A DNA stretch of 64,000 nt from Bacteriovoracaceae bacterium (GCA_947450475.1 CANFVK010000003.1:186001-250000); one strand, 5' to 3'; shown: positions 1 through 9,424, counted from the stretch's first letter. A program made the numbers and translations. Notes: generated by a model from the letters alone, not told the origin.

Positions 1-1
1 C

Positions 2-82
2 AAGGCCATGTCCAAAAATATACAAGGATACAAAATAGATCCTCTTGGACATGACATATTTACTTTAGTGAATGTTGAATGA
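2..82 (+). CDS. C-terminal end of a peptide ABC transporter substrate-binding protein (5' end outside window)
   Basis: Only the last 26 codons are in the window, reading in frame from base 2 to a TGA at 80-82. The tail reads GYKIDPLGHDIF, which resembles the extreme C-terminus of family 5 extracellular solute-binding proteins (DppA/OppA type), where a G-Y-x-x-x-P-x-G motif sits near the end. The stop overlaps the ATG of the permease gene by four bases (ATGA), so it is the first visible member of the transporter operon. The family call rests on this short tail plus context. Confidence 0.7.
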   Translation, partial: KAMSKNIQGYKIDPLGHDIFTLVNVE

Positions 83-1095
83 AATTTATTTTAAAAAAAT
101 TTTTTGATCTCATCCCGACACTTTTGGGAATTAGTCTTATATGTTTTTTTCTCATTAGATTAATTCCAGGGGATCCTGTTCTCAATCTTGTCGGGGAAAG
201 AGGACTTGATCCAGTTAAATATCTAGAGATGAAAAAAACGCTAGGTCTTGATTTGCCAATTTTAGAGCAATTTTGGATTTTTTTAAAAAAAGTAATACAA
301 GGAAATCTTGGCACAAGTATTGTTTCTAACAATTCAGTATGGTCTGAGTTTATAGAAAGATTTCCCGCTACTCTCGAGTTAGGGCTAATCGCCCTAATTT
401 TTTCTACTATAATCGGAATACCTTTAGGAATCTATGCTGCTCTAAAAAGAAATAGCTTCTTTGATTATTTTCTAATGAGTGCCTCTCTTATCGGATACTC
501 AATGCCTATTTTTTGGTGGGGTCTTATTCTTATTCTTATTTTTTCAGTTAAACTAGGCTTAACCCCGGTTTCTGGGAGGATTGATCTTTTGTATGAAGTT
601 CCAACATTTAGTGGTCTTTACCTCATTGATACACTACAAAAATCTGTATTAAATGCCGAAGGGTTAAAACCATTTTTTAGTGCAGTTTCACATTTAGTAT
701 TACCTGCAATAGCTTTGGGAACAATTCCTTTAGCAGTTATTGCCCGGATGACAAGATCATCTATGCTTGAAGTATTAGGTGAAGATTACATTAGAACTGC
801 TAAAGCCAAAGGTATGAGCAAAAAAAGAATCGTTTATATTCACGCTCTTCGAAATGCTTTAATTCCTATAATTACAACCTTAGCACTGCTGTTTGGCTCA
901 ATCATCACAGGCGCTATTTTAACCGAAACAATTTTCGCTTGGCCCGGGATAGGCAAATGGATTGTTCAAAGCATTAGTTCAAGGGATTATCCAGTGATTC
1001 AAGGAGGAGTGCTAATCATCTCTTTCATAATTATTTTCACAAATATAACCGTTGATCTTATTTACTATATTCTTAATCCGAAAATGAGAAATTAA
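79..1095 (+). CDS. dppB: Peptide ABC transporter permease, DppB/OppB family
   Basis: Inner-membrane permease subunit of a dipeptide/oligopeptide importer. The 338-residue protein has the DppB layout: an N-terminal membrane helix followed by a G-D-P segment (RLIPGDPVLNLVGERG), an extracytoplasmic loop, and a five- to six-helix BPD_transp_1 core. The cytoplasmic EAA-type loop that docks on the ATPases is visible near residue 235 (EDYIRTAKAKGMSKKR). Length fits the family. The start overlaps the binding-protein stop by four bases and dppC follows after two bases, so the subunits are translationally coupled. The exact peptide preference cannot be read from the sequence. Confidence 0.93.
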   Translation: MKFILKKFFDLIPTLLGISLICFFLIRLIPGDPVLNLVGERGLDPVKYLEMKKTLGLDLPILEQFWIFLKKVIQGNLGTSIVSNNSVWSEFIERFPATLELGLIALIFSTIIGIPLGIYAALKRNSFFDYFLMSASLIGYSMPIFWWGLILILIFSVKLGLTPVSGRIDLLYEVPTFSGLYLIDTLQKSVLNAEGLKPFFSAVSHLVLPAIALGTIPLAVIARMTRSSMLEVLGEDYIRTAKAKGMSKKRIVYIHALRNALIPIITTLALLFGSIITGAILTETIFAWPGIGKWIVQSISSRDYPVIQGGVLIISFIIIFTNITVDLIYYILNPKMRN

Positions 1096-1097
1096 AT

Positions 1098-1964
1098 ATG
1101 AAAATTTTTTGGATTGAATTATATTTTGAATTAAAAAAAAATAAAGGCTCTATGGTTGGGCTATTTATTATCGGAATTAGTTTATTTATTTCAATTTTTG
1201 CACCGATTCTTTCCCCTCACAATCCAGCTGAAGTATTTCCGAATGCACTGAGAATTCCCCCTTCTTTTTTATCAGGAGGTCAAAATCAATTCTTTTTTGG
1301 AACGGATGATATAGGAAGGGATATCATGAGTCGCTTGATATACGGCTCAAGAATTTCTCTCTCCGTTGGCTTTAGTGTAGTAATACTCTCCTTGATAACC
1401 GGAACAATCCTAGGCGTAGTAGCGGGCTTTTATGGGGGATTGATTGATCGATTTATAATGAGACTAACAGATCTTATTATGTCACTACCGAGTATATTGT
1501 TTGCAATAGTCATTGTTGCAGTACTGGGCCCAGGAATAAGTAATGCCATATTTGCAGTAAGCGTAGTCGCTGTTCCAAACTTCATTAGAATCATACGAGC
1601 TCAAGTTCTTTTTGAAAAAAATAGACAATATGTTCAAGCTGCAAAACTTTTTGGAGCATCAAATTTCAAATTAATGTTTAATGAAATCCTTCCAAATTGT
1701 ATGGCTCCACTTATTGTTCAAGCAACTTTAGGCTTTAGTGACGGAATTCTCAATTGCGCGGCACTTGGATTTTTAGGATTGGGAGCTCAGGCCCCAATGT
1801 CCGAATGGGGTACAATGCTTTCAGATGCGAGAAGTTATATTGAAAGCTCTCCATGGATGGTAACACTTCCAGGAATTTGTATCCTATTAACTGTACTTTC
1901 CTTTAACCTTCTAGGAGATGGATTAAGAGATGCACTTGATCCTCGCTTAAAAAAGCAGAATTAA
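1098..1964 (+). CDS. dppC: Peptide ABC transporter permease, DppC/OppC family
   Basis: Second inner-membrane permease of the same importer. The 288-residue protein has the OppC N-terminal helix, a periplasmic segment with the family signature FFGTDDIGRDIMSRLIYGSR, and a BPD_transp_1 core. The EAA loop is at about residue 178 (YVQAAKLFGASNFK). Length is typical. It lies two bases after dppB and three bases before dppD, on the same strand, and pairs with DppB to form the heterodimeric channel. Confidence 0.93.
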   Translation: MKIFWIELYFELKKNKGSMVGLFIIGISLFISIFAPILSPHNPAEVFPNALRIPPSFLSGGQNQFFFGTDDIGRDIMSRLIYGSRISLSVGFSVVILSLITGTILGVVAGFYGGLIDRFIMRLTDLIMSLPSILFAIVIVAVLGPGISNAIFAVSVVAVPNFIRIIRAQVLFEKNRQYVQAAKLFGASNFKLMFNEILPNCMAPLIVQATLGFSDGILNCAALGFLGLGAQAPMSEWGTMLSDARSYIESSPWMVTLPGICILLTVLSFNLLGDGLRDALDPRLKKQN

Positions 1965-1967
1965 AAA

Positions 1968-2948
1968 ATGAGCAATCACTTACTATCAGTTCAAGATTTA
2001 AATATTTTTTTTAAATCAGATAAAAATCTAACTCCTATTCACGCAGTCCGTGATTTATCATTTTCAATTGATCAGGGAGAAATGTTAGGCGTTGTAGGAG
2101 AATCTGGCTCAGGCAAAAGTATAACCAACCTAGCTATAATGGGGCTTTTGCCTGAGACAGCAATTGTTTCTGCTAAAGAATTTGTCTTTAACAAAAATGC
2201 TCTCTTAGAATTAAAAGATACAACATGGCAAAAAATTCGTGGCGGAGAAATATCTATGATATTTCAAGATCCGATGAGTGCATTAAATCCATTTCTTAGT
2301 GTCGAATTTCAAATGATTGAAACAATCAAAGCACACAAAGGACTTTCAAAAAAAGAAGCCCGTGAACTAAGCTTAGACTTACTAGATCAAGTGGGAATAG
2401 CCTCTCCAAAAGAAAGACTAAGTTCTTTTCCTTTTGAGTTATCTGGTGGAATGGCCCAAAGGGTGATGATTGCGATGGCAATATCAAGTGATCCTAAACT
2501 ACTTATTGCAGATGAACCTACAACTGCATTAGATGTCACAATTCAAAAGCAGATCTTGACTTTATTAAAGTCACTGCAAAATAAAAAAAATATGTCCATA
2601 ATACTTGTAACTCATGACTTAGGTGTAATTGGCGAGTTTAGCGAAAAAGTACAAGTGATGTACGCTGGTGAAGTGGTCGAAGCGGGCAAAACTGAAGAAA
2701 TTATAAACGCCCCTCAGCATCCTTATACTTCAGCACTCTTAAATTCGAGACCAGGTGCAGTTATTAGGAAAGCAAAAACAATCTTGCCATCAATAAGTGG
2801 AATTGTTCCCTCTTTCAACCAAAGACCTCAGGGGTGCCAATTTCATCCCAGATGCAATTTTACTCAATCAGATTGTATAAATCAAAAAATTTCTTTACTC
2901 AATGGTTGTCGTTGCATTCATCCGTTAACCAATGGAGTAAATTTATGA
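1968..2948 (+). CDS. dppD: Peptide ABC transporter ATP-binding protein, DppD/OppD family
   Basis: First of two ATPase subunits energising the importer. The 326-residue protein shows Walker A (GESGSGKS, near residue 44), the ABC signature (LSGGMAQRV) and Walker B (LLIADEPTTALD). The C-terminal oligopeptide/dipeptide extension carries the usual cysteine cluster (GCQFHPRC and two further Cys), which in this family can hold an Fe-S cluster. Its stop overlaps the dppF ATG (ATGA at 2945-2948). Confidence 0.94.
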   Translation: MSNHLLSVQDLNIFFKSDKNLTPIHAVRDLSFSIDQGEMLGVVGESGSGKSITNLAIMGLLPETAIVSAKEFVFNKNALLELKDTTWQKIRGGEISMIFQDPMSALNPFLSVEFQMIETIKAHKGLSKKEARELSLDLLDQVGIASPKERLSSFPFELSGGMAQRVMIAMAISSDPKLLIADEPTTALDVTIQKQILTLLKSLQNKKNMSIILVTHDLGVIGEFSEKVQVMYAGEVVEAGKTEEIINAPQHPYTSALLNSRPGAVIRKAKTILPSISGIVPSFNQRPQGCQFHPRCNFTQSDCINQKISLLNGCRCIHPLTNGVNL

Positions 2949-3889
2949 GCATCATTTTAAATGTTGAAGCTTTAGACAAAACTTATCCAATTAAAAAAAT
3001 TTTTAAAGAGACTATTGAATTAAAGGCATTAACAAATATTTCTTTTCATTTAGCAAAAAAAGAAACTTTAGGGATAGTTGGAGAATCAGGTTGTGGAAAA
3101 AGTACTCTGGCAAAAGTATTAACTAAACTTGAAAACATATCATCAGGTGAAATTAATTTTAGGGGAAAAAATTTCAATACACTTTCTGCACATGAATTTC
3201 ATTCATTTATACAAATGGTTTTTCAAGACCCCTACCAATCCCTAAATCCTCGCAAAAAAGCTTTCGATATCATCGCTGCCCCTTTGAGGATTAATTCTGA
3301 ATTGAATGAAAAAGAGATCTCATTAAAAGTTCATGAGATGCTGCGCAAAGTAGGACTACGTGAAGAATTTGCTTCAAGATATCCACATCATTTTAGCGGG
3401 GGACAGAGGCAGAGAATAGGAATTGCCAGAGCGCTAATGCTAAGGCCTGAAGTTTTAATATTAGATGAACCAGTGTCGGCACTTGATGTTTCTATTGGAG
3501 CACAAGTACTTAATCTACTTTTAGAATTGCAAAATGAATTTTCATTGTCTTATCTATTCATATCACATGATCTTTCAGTCATTCAGCACATGTCAGACAG
3601 AATAATTGTTATGTATCTGGGAAGAATTGTTGAATATGGCACCCGTGACGAAGTTTTCAACAACCCTCAACACCCCTACACAAAAGCTTTGCTAGAAAGT
3701 GCACCTAAACCACAAAAAGGTAAAGAAACTTCAGCAAATATACTAAAAGGAGAACTTCCATCTGCACTAAACCTTCCAATAGGATGTGCATTTGCTCCTA
3801 GATGTCCAATAGCTACTGAGAAATGTAAAAGTTTTATTCCTGAATTAGAAATTAAAAAAAATAGAATGGTTGCATGTTTTGAAGCCTAG
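2945..3889 (+). CDS. dppF: Peptide ABC transporter ATP-binding protein, DppF/OppF family
   Basis: Second ATPase subunit of the importer. The start chosen is the ATG at 2945, which overlaps the dppD stop by four bases and gives a 314-residue protein beginning MSIILNVEALDK. An in-frame upstream start at 2834 would add 37 residues that are simply dppD read in another frame. Walker A (GESGCGKS), signature (FSGGQRQRIGIARAL), Walker B (LILDEPVSALD) and the C-terminal GCAFAPRC cysteine motif are all present. It ends the operon. Its last four bases overlap the end of the convergent phosphatase gene, and no terminator hairpin is visible. Confidence 0.94.
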   Translation: MSIILNVEALDKTYPIKKIFKETIELKALTNISFHLAKKETLGIVGESGCGKSTLAKVLTKLENISSGEINFRGKNFNTLSAHEFHSFIQMVFQDPYQSLNPRKKAFDIIAAPLRINSELNEKEISLKVHEMLRKVGLREEFASRYPHHFSGGQRQRIGIARALMLRPEVLILDEPVSALDVSIGAQVLNLLLELQNEFSLSYLFISHDLSVIQHMSDRIIVMYLGRIVEYGTRDEVFNNPQHPYTKALLESAPKPQKGKETSANILKGELPSALNLPIGCAFAPRCPIATEKCKSFIPELEIKKNRMVACFEA

Positions 3890-4695
3890 AACCTTGTATA
3901 GTAATCATTCCAAAAATTAAGTGCATATTGTCTGGCTTGAGCTCTATCATCCGTTGATTTTAAAATTTTTCTTTCAAGAGTTTTAAAAGTATATGAAGGA
4001 ATTAAACTTTGATCTTTATAAGATGTAATCATCTGATTCATTAATCGTGATGAAATAAATGAAAATTCTGGCATATGAAATAATTCAATTTCCGAAAAAA
4101 AATAATTAACTCCAGGCAATTTTACAGTTGGAATTGATGAATCAAAATAAGTAGCTTCTGCCTTTACATCTCTAATAAAAATATGAGTTTTAAGTTTTAA
4201 TTCTTTAGATAAATCGCTATAAACTTGAGCATCAAATTGAGCATTATCACCAAACATATAGACTGTAAGTTCCTCATTACTTTCACTATCTAAATTTTTT
4301 AATTCTTGTACCAAAATATCATTTATAATTTTGTGTTTAAAATCATAGGTAGGGATTTTTTCTTTCAAATTTTTCAAAACCGTCCTTCCAGAAGGAAAAT
4401 TATTTTTACTGATCCATTTATCGGCCTTAAAGGTAAAAGAATATGCTGCAGAAATGTAGAAAAAACCAATGCCATCATTTCTCTGCTTCGCATCTTGCTT
4501 AATTTCTAAAAACAAATCTCTCATTTCAATATATGGAAGTTTTTTTAAAAAATGATAAACTTGTTCAGCTGGCTTCCCTACCGAGTTAGCTTGCTTTAAA
4601 GTGTCATCAATATCAGAAATCACTATCGTTTTAGAAAACGCCAGGGAATATGAGAACAATGAAAAGAAGATAAGAAGTTTTTTAAGCAAGCACAT
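3886..4695 (-). CDS. Exported App1-like phosphatidate phosphatase domain protein (HAD superfamily)
   Basis: The 269-residue protein starts with a signal peptide (about residues 1-21, ending SLAFSK). The HAD nucleophile motif DIDDT follows at residues 28-32, inside ISDIDDTLKQANS, the hallmark of the App1/DUF2183 catalytic domain. Other matching blocks are a Y-I-S-A segment (GFFYISAAYSFT), FPSGRTVLKN and a late VYMFGDNAQFD acidic motif. Yeast App1 is a magnesium-dependent phosphatidate phosphatase; bacterial members are mostly uncharacterised. Export to the periplasm or beyond is inferred from the signal sequence. An outer-surface lipid phosphatase role is plausible for a predator, but is a guess. 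It converges on dppF with a four-base overlap. Confidence 0.75.
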   Translation of the reverse strand: MCLLKKLLIFFSLFSYSLAFSKTIVISDIDDTLKQANSVGKPAEQVYHFLKKLPYIEMRDLFLEIKQDAKQRNDGIGFFYISAAYSFTFKADKWISKNNFPSGRTVLKNLKEKIPTYDFKHKIINDILVQELKNLDSESNEELTVYMFGDNAQFDAQVYSDLSKELKLKTHIFIRDVKAEATYFDSSIPTVKLPGVNYFFSEIELFHMPEFSFISSRLMNQMITSYKDQSLIPSYTFKTLERKILKSTDDRAQARQYALNFWNDYYTRF

Positions 4696-4792
4696 GGTCT
4701 AATACCCTATGGAAAAAGAATTTTCTTTTTGTTAACTCTCCCTTTATGATAATTCATGATTAAAAAAAGATGAATATGAGGACAAAAACGCC

Positions 4793-5377
4793 ATGGGCCT
4801 AATGTATGTTTTTCCAGTTTCATTAGAAGAAAATGAACGAATTGAATTAATTCAAGTAGCAACGGAGAAGAAAGAATATATCATACTAAAGACCTACGGT
4901 TTACCTATGATATTTTGGGGATACCTAGCTTCGTCATTTATAGTATTGGCCTCTATGTGGGTGGCTTCAAGATCCGTAATAGATAAATTGCTTTCTTATG
5001 GCGATACGGGACTCGCAGCACTTGCATATCTAGTCTATTTTTCTTTGATTATTACTCCAATCATTCTCCTAGGTTTCTTTTTTTATGAAAAACAAATTCA
5101 TAAACACAAAAATAAATTAATAATTGTTCATAAATTATTTTTTTTAAAAATTTTTAGCAAAAAAATAAATCTTGATTCAAATGAATCATTAGAAATTATT
5201 CATTTTATGGATTCACCAAATATGGCAAAGATATACAACAAGTCAGAATTAAAACTATTTGAAAATAGAGGATATTTCGAACTCAAAGCTATTTCTAACT
5301 CAAAATCAATTACAATTGATCGACACTCCAGAAAAGCAGACTTAATAAAAATAAAATCACTCTTAGAAAGCTATTAA
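4793..5377 (+). CDS. Two-helix membrane protein of unknown function
   Basis: I do not recognise this 194-residue protein. It has a short cytoplasmic-looking N-terminus, hydrophobic helices at about residues 38-58 and 74-98, and then a basic soluble tail of about 95 residues (KHKNKLIIVHK onward). The alternating strands and final helix of the tail are reminiscent of the PH-like soluble domains that follow two helices in YcxB- or bPH-type membrane proteins; that is only a resemblance. A GAGG sequence lies about 14 bases before the ATG. It stands alone between two minus-strand genes and overlaps the end of the ferredoxin gene by four bases. Confidence 0.6.
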   Translation: MGLMYVFPVSLEENERIELIQVATEKKEYIILKTYGLPMIFWGYLASSFIVLASMWVASRSVIDKLLSYGDTGLAALAYLVYFSLIITPIILLGFFFYEKQIHKHKNKLIIVHKLFFLKIFSKKINLDSNESLEIIHFMDSPNMAKIYNKSELKLFENRGYFELKAISNSKSITIDRHSRKADLIKIKSLLESY

Positions 5378-6042
5378 TTTCTAAATTTTTTATATTCTTT
5401 TAATGGTAATGAATCTTTATCCAAATTTTCGTTTTTTGATTCTTTTTCTACCCTTTTTTCAGGGGACAGAGGGCGAGTAAAATCTCTTTTTTCATAATCT
5501 ACTTTGTCAGTATCAAAAAACTTCGGCCGCTTTCCTCCTGCTAATTTTTTAGGAGAATCAGAAGATTGATCCTTCTCCCAGTGCTTTTGCCAGTTTTCAG
5601 CCTTACTTTTCTTTTCTTGGTCGTATTGAATACTCTCTTGTATTTTCTCATCTCTTATTTTCTGGATATCATTTTCTTTTCTTATTTTAATTTGTTTTTT
5701 CTGAGTAAATGAAGTCGTTTTATTCTTAAGTCGATTTTCATCCTTAACTTTGTCATGTCTAGAAATATCAATAGACACATCACCTGTTACCGATGTCTGA
5801 CATGCAAGTCGTTCTTTGGTAATATGAAAAACATTTCCAAGAAGTTTTAATTCCTCAAACGGAGGAGGCGTAATGTAATCTTCACCCGAAACTATTTTAA
5901 CGATACAATCTGAGCAACTTGCGACACCGCCACAACTTGATTTGATATAAACATTTTCACTTCGCAAAGCTTCAAGTAGATTAACTCCCTCCTCAACTTC
6001 AACGACATTACCCGAAGGTTTTAAAGTTATTTTATGTTTCAT
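5374..6042 (-). CDS. Adrenodoxin-type [2Fe-2S] ferredoxin with a long charged C-terminal tail
   Basis: Residues 1 to about 97 are a fer2 domain with cluster ligands C37, C43, C46 (spacing C-x5-C-x2-C, the adrenodoxin/Isc ferredoxin pattern) and C81 in the RLACQTSV segment. It is likely an electron carrier; partner unknown. Residues about 98-222 form a highly charged Lys/Glu/Asp tail without hydrophobic segments (for example KRPKFFDTDKVDYEKRDF), predicted to be disordered, which doubles the normal ferredoxin length. It is the last gene of the minus-strand rpsO-pnp-dut run, 17 bases after the PHA-system-like gene. Confidence 0.88.
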   Translation of the reverse strand: MKHKITLKPSGNVVEVEEGVNLLEALRSENVYIKSSCGGVASCSDCIVKIVSGEDYITPPPFEELKLLGNVFHITKERLACQTSVTGDVSIDISRHDKVKDENRLKNKTTSFTQKKQIKIRKENDIQKIRDEKIQESIQYDQEKKSKAENWQKHWEKDQSSDSPKKLAGGKRPKFFDTDKVDYEKRDFTRPLSPEKRVEKESKNENLDKDSLPLKEYKKFRN

Positions 6043-6059
6043 AGCAAAGATATCCTTAT

Positions 6060-6344
6060 TTATAAATTTTTTTTAATTTGTCCTTCAATCTTTTCTAGAA
6101 TTTTGCCCTTCAGTGGACGTAGAAGAAATGACAAATCAAGATCAACATCACAATGATTTTCTAAAAACTTTAATTCCAAAGTAAACCCAGTCCCTGAGGC
6201 AATAACCTTACGATTATTTTCATCGTAAGAAATATCAGCTTTAACTTGAAACTTTTCTATGTATTCTGGAGTTATAATTGATTTTACTTTATTAAAAGCG
6301 TCCTGAGATGAAGACGCCTTGTGATAATTAATTTTCAGGCTCAT
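6060..6344 (-). CDS. Small polyhydroxyalkanoic-acid-system-like protein
   Basis: The 94-residue protein matches the general pattern of the PHA system family (PF09650): an amphipathic N-terminal helix with a K-I-x-Y-x-K-A-S-S-x-Q-A-F start, a central strand region with G-T-G-F-T-L-E, and a C-terminal L-x-F-L-L-x-P-L-K-G-K-I helix. In that family the function is poorly known; some members lie near PHA granule genes, but no phaC or phasin is seen here. Its ATG overlaps the dut stop by one base (TAATG), so it is translated with dut and pnp. Confidence 0.7.
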   Translation of the reverse strand: MSLKINYHKASSSQDAFNKVKSIITPEYIEKFQVKADISYDENNRKVIASGTGFTLELKFLENHCDVDLDLSFLLRPLKGKILEKIEGQIKKNL

Positions 6345-6802
6345 TAATTTTTTCCAGTGGAGCCAAAACCACCAGAACCTCTTTGAGTTTCAGAAAGACC
6401 TTGAGTGCTTAGCTGATAGTGTGCTTGAATTACTGGGGCAAGTACCAATTGAGCTACCCTTTCTCCATGATTAATTATTTCATCAACTGTTCCTAAATTA
6501 CCAATAATGATTTTTACTTCACCTCGATAATCAGAATCAATCGTTCCGGGACTATTTAAAACCATTAGACCTGTTTTAAAAGAAAGCCCTGATCGCGGTC
6601 GCACTTGAATTTCATACCCAAAAGGTATTTCCATTGAAAGACCAGTAGGAACGAGAATTCGTTCCCCTGGCTTAATAATTAATTTTTCGCCAATGCCTAG
6701 ACTTGCTCTTACATCTGCACCCGCAGCACCAGCAGTTTCATAACATGGCAAAGAAAAGCTTGCATCATAATGAGCTAGAGTAACAACTTTAACGACGATC
6801 AT
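6344..6802 (-). CDS. dut: Deoxyuridine 5'-triphosphate nucleotidohydrolase (dUTPase)
   Basis: Hydrolyses dUTP to dUMP and pyrophosphate, keeping uracil out of DNA and feeding thymidylate synthesis. All five trimeric dUTPase motifs are visible in 152 residues: GADVRASL (29-35), RPRSGLS (68-74), [12 protein letters not shown] with the catalytic Asp (86-97), GERVAQLVL (113-121) and [10 protein letters not shown] (141-150). Length is standard. It starts one base into the pnp stop and ends one base into the next gene, so it is part of a tightly coupled operon. Confidence 0.97.
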   Translation of the reverse strand: MIVVKVVTLAHYDASFSLPCYETAGAAGADVRASLGIGEKLIIKPGERILVPTGLSMEIPFGYEIQVRPRSGLSFKTGLMVLNSPGTIDSDYRGEVKIIIGNLGTVDEIINHGERVAQLVLAPVIQAHYQLSTQGLSETQRGSGGFGSTGKN

Positions 6803-8931
6803 TACTTTGTCTCTTTTTTCTTTATAGATTGAATTGCTTTTGCAGAAAGCTTAATTCTTCCCATCTTATCAATCTCTAAAACTTTTACTTTTATCATCTC
6901 ACCTTCAGAAATATATTCATTTACATTTTGAACGCGATCATCAGAAAGTTCAGACACATGAACTAAGCCTGAAACTCCTGAACCAATTTCAACAAAAGCT
7001 CCATACTCTTTAATTGAGTCAACTCTTGCTTCGTAAATGGCACCTATTTCTGGACCATTGATTTGAAGATTAATAGTATTAATAGCTATTTTTAAAATTT
7101 CAGTGTCAGATCCTAGGACTTTAACCATGCCCTCTTCAGTGATTTCAATCGTTACTTTAAATTCTTCCTGAAGTTTTTTGATATTTTTTCCACCAGGACC
7201 AATCAAGGCTCCGATTTTATCAGTTGGAATCATAACAGTCATGATTGTTGGAACCCCTGGCTTAAATCCAGTTCTAGGCTCTTTCATTGTCTTTTCCATT
7301 TCGCCTAAGATATGCATTCTGCCTTTATAAGCTTGATTGATTGCATCTTCTATAATTTGTGGGGTTAGACCTGTGATCTTAATGTCCATCTGAATCGCCG
7401 TTACACCATCTTTTGTACCAGCAACTTTAAAATCTAGATCACCAAGGTGATCTTCATCTCCCAAAATATCAGTTAAAATTTTATAATTAGCTCCGTCAGT
7501 AATTAATCCCATTGCAATTCCAGCAACAGGAGCAATTATTGGAACTCCAGCATCCATCAACGCCAACGAACCTGAGCACACTGAGCCCATTGAACTTGAT
7601 CCATTGGATTCTAAAACTTCACAAACAACACGAGTTGTATATGAAAAAGTTTCCTGTGGTGGCATGACAGCCTTCAATGCTCTCTCCGCTAAGTTTCCAT
7701 GTCCTAGCTCTCTTCTTCCTGCTCCACGAGAACCCTTAGCTTCACCTACTGAAAAACCAGGAAAATTGTAATGAAGATAGAATTTACTATAAGTAAGACC
7801 AGTTATTCGATCTTGCATTTGATCGCCTAATGAACCACCAACAGTAACAGTGGCCATAACTTGAGTTTCACCACGAGTAAATAATGAAGATCCATGAGGA
7901 GCTGAAAGAATACCAACTTCGGTTTCGATCTTTCTAACTTCATCAAGCTTTCTTCCAGCAATTCTTTTGCCTTCAACCAAAATATCGTTCCTCATCATAT
8001 TATAAAGAAGCTCGTCAATACCCTTGAATGCCTCTTTTGAAGCAGATTTATCATCTTTTAGACCAAATGCAGACGGATCAGCTTTAATTGCTTCAGAAGC
8101 AGCTTTAGTAAGGGCCCTGACTGCATCTTGACGTTGCATCTTATCACTTACAGCAAGTGCCGCTCTTGCTGTTGATGTAAAAGTAGATTTTATTTTTTCG
8201 CTTAAAATAGTATTTGATGTAGCAGAAATATAAGAACGCTTTTTCTTACCTACTTCTTTTTGCATCTTATCTACAAGATCACAGAAAGTTTTTATTTGAT
8301 CATGCCCAAAATTAATTGCTGCTAGCATATCTTTTTCTGGAACAATATGAGCTTCACCCTCAACCATTAAAATAGCATCTTTAGAAGCTGTGATTGCAAT
8401 TTCAAGATCTGACTTTGACCACTCTTCTAAATTAGGATTCACCAGGAGCTTGCCTTCAATTCTAGCGACCTTGCACGTTCCAAGTGAAGCTGAAAACGGA
8501 ATGTCAGAAATTGCTATGGCAGCGCTCGCACCAAGTCCTGCAAGCACTTCAGGATCACCCGCTGGATTGTATGAAAGCACAGAACAAGTGACAACCGTAT
8601 CGAACATGTAATCACTAGGAAACATTGGGCGAAGCCCTCTGTCAATAATTCTACAGGTAAGGATTTCAGCAGTAGAAGGGCGATTTTCTCTTTTAATGAA
8701 GCCACCAAGAAATTTACCAGCTCCATAAAACTTTTCTTGATACTCAACCAAAAGTGGAAAAAAATCCTGTCCATCTTTTAGTTCTCTGGCAGAGCACACC
8801 GCAACCAACACCTGGGTGCCATTACAACTCACCAGCACTGCGCCATCAGCTTGTTTTGCAAGTCTTCCGGTTTCAATAGTAACAACTTTACCCCCGTAAT
8901 TGAGGGTATACTCTTTTTTGTTCTCGTTCAT
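6802..8931 (-). CDS. pnp: Polyribonucleotide nucleotidyltransferase (PNPase)
   Basis: Phosphorolytic 3'-5' exoribonuclease of mRNA decay. The 709-residue protein has two RNase PH-like halves joined by a helical linker, then a KH domain ([14 protein letters not shown], about residue 575) and a C-terminal S1 domain ([18 protein letters not shown]). The second core carries the catalytic region [19 protein letters not shown] and the phosphate-binding [25 protein letters not shown] ribosome binding site precedes the ATG. The gene lies downstream of rpsO, the classic arrangement. A strong terminator hairpin separates the two, so pnp has its own promoter or depends on read-through. Confidence 0.98.
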   Translation of the reverse strand: MNENKKEYTLNYGGKVVTIETGRLAKQADGAVLVSCNGTQVLVAVCSARELKDGQDFFPLLVEYQEKFYGAGKFLGGFIKRENRPSTAEILTCRIIDRGLRPMFPSDYMFDTVVTCSVLSYNPAGDPEVLAGLGASAAIAISDIPFSASLGTCKVARIEGKLLVNPNLEEWSKSDLEIAITASKDAILMVEGEAHIVPEKDMLAAINFGHDQIKTFCDLVDKMQKEVGKKKRSYISATSNTILSEKIKSTFTSTARAALAVSDKMQRQDAVRALTKAASEAIKADPSAFGLKDDKSASKEAFKGIDELLYNMMRNDILVEGKRIAGRKLDEVRKIETEVGILSAPHGSSLFTRGETQVMATVTVGGSLGDQMQDRITGLTYSKFYLHYNFPGFSVGEAKGSRGAGRRELGHGNLAERALKAVMPPQETFSYTTRVVCEVLESNGSSSMGSVCSGSLALMDAGVPIIAPVAGIAMGLITDGANYKILTDILGDEDHLGDLDFKVAGTKDGVTAIQMDIKITGLTPQIIEDAINQAYKGRMHILGEMEKTMKEPRTGFKPGVPTIMTVMIPTDKIGALIGPGGKNIKKLQEEFKVTIEITEEGMVKVLGSDTEILKIAINTINLQINGPEIGAIYEARVDSIKEYGAFVEIGSGVSGLVHVSELSDDRVQNVNEYISEGEMIKVKVLEIDKMGRIKLSAKAIQSIKKKETK

Positions 8932-9096
8932 TTTTTAGATCTCCATCTATTATAAAAGTTAGATGGAAAGATATTGAAGTAATCATCTAGACTTAAAAGA
9001 TATTTCAAAAAAGTGTAATCACATTTTTCAAATATCCCTCAAATTCCAAAGCAAAAACAACAATAACTTTCCAATAAAATATTTTAACCTTTTAAA

Positions 9097-9122
9097 ACAA
9101 AAAAGGAACCCGAAGGTTCCTT
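9097..9122 (-). terminator. Rho-independent terminator after rpsO, with UUCG tetraloop
   Basis: On the minus strand the RNA would form an 8-bp stem (9103-9110 paired with 9115-9122, core GGAACC/GGTTCC) closed by the very stable TTCG loop, followed by a run of T residues. It lies between the rpsO stop and pnp, in the correct orientation for ending the rpsO transcript. Confidence 0.9.
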
Positions 9123-9140
9123 ATTTGTTTACTTATTTAT

Positions 9141-9419
9141 TTATTTTCTTAATCCAAGCTTTTTAATTAGTGCTTGGTACTTCTTTTCATCTGTTTTAGA
9201 AAGATAAGAAAGTAGTCTTTTTCTTTGACCAATTAATTTCAATAAACCTCTGTTGCCAGAGTAATCGTGCTTGTGGTTTGCGAAGTGCGGAGCCAGATTA
9301 TTGATACGTGCCGTAACTAAAGCAACCTGAACTGCGGTACAACCACTGTCACTTTCCGATGAACCGAATTCTTTCCCGAACTCTGAAACGATTTTTTTTG
9401 ATTCTGCTGTAGTAATCAT
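9141..9419 (-). CDS. rpsO: 30S ribosomal protein S15
   Basis: The 92-residue protein matches S15 throughout: KKIVSEFG at the N-terminus, TAVQVALVTARINNL, HFANHKHDYSGNRGLLKL, and the ending IKKLGLRK. It binds 16S rRNA helices in the central domain of the small subunit. The start chosen is the ATG at 9419, which has GAGGAG six bases upstream (9425-9430). A longer reading from 9452 adds 11 residues not found in the family and would bury that site. A terminator follows, then pnp. Confidence 0.97.
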   Translation of the reverse strand: MITTAESKKIVSEFGKEFGSSESDSGCTAVQVALVTARINNLAPHFANHKHDYSGNRGLLKLIGQRKRLLSYLSKTDEKKYQALIKKLGLRK

Positions 9420-9424
9420 AAATT

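Noticed and set aside
7..53. 9-bp inverted repeat CATGTCCAA / TTGGACATG
   Set aside because: Lies inside the coding end of the binding-protein gene with a 29-base spacer and no T-run; likely chance.
8390..8611. Plus-strand reading frame inside pnp
   Set aside because: Antisense shadow of the PNPase gene, with no ribosome binding site and no recognisable protein.
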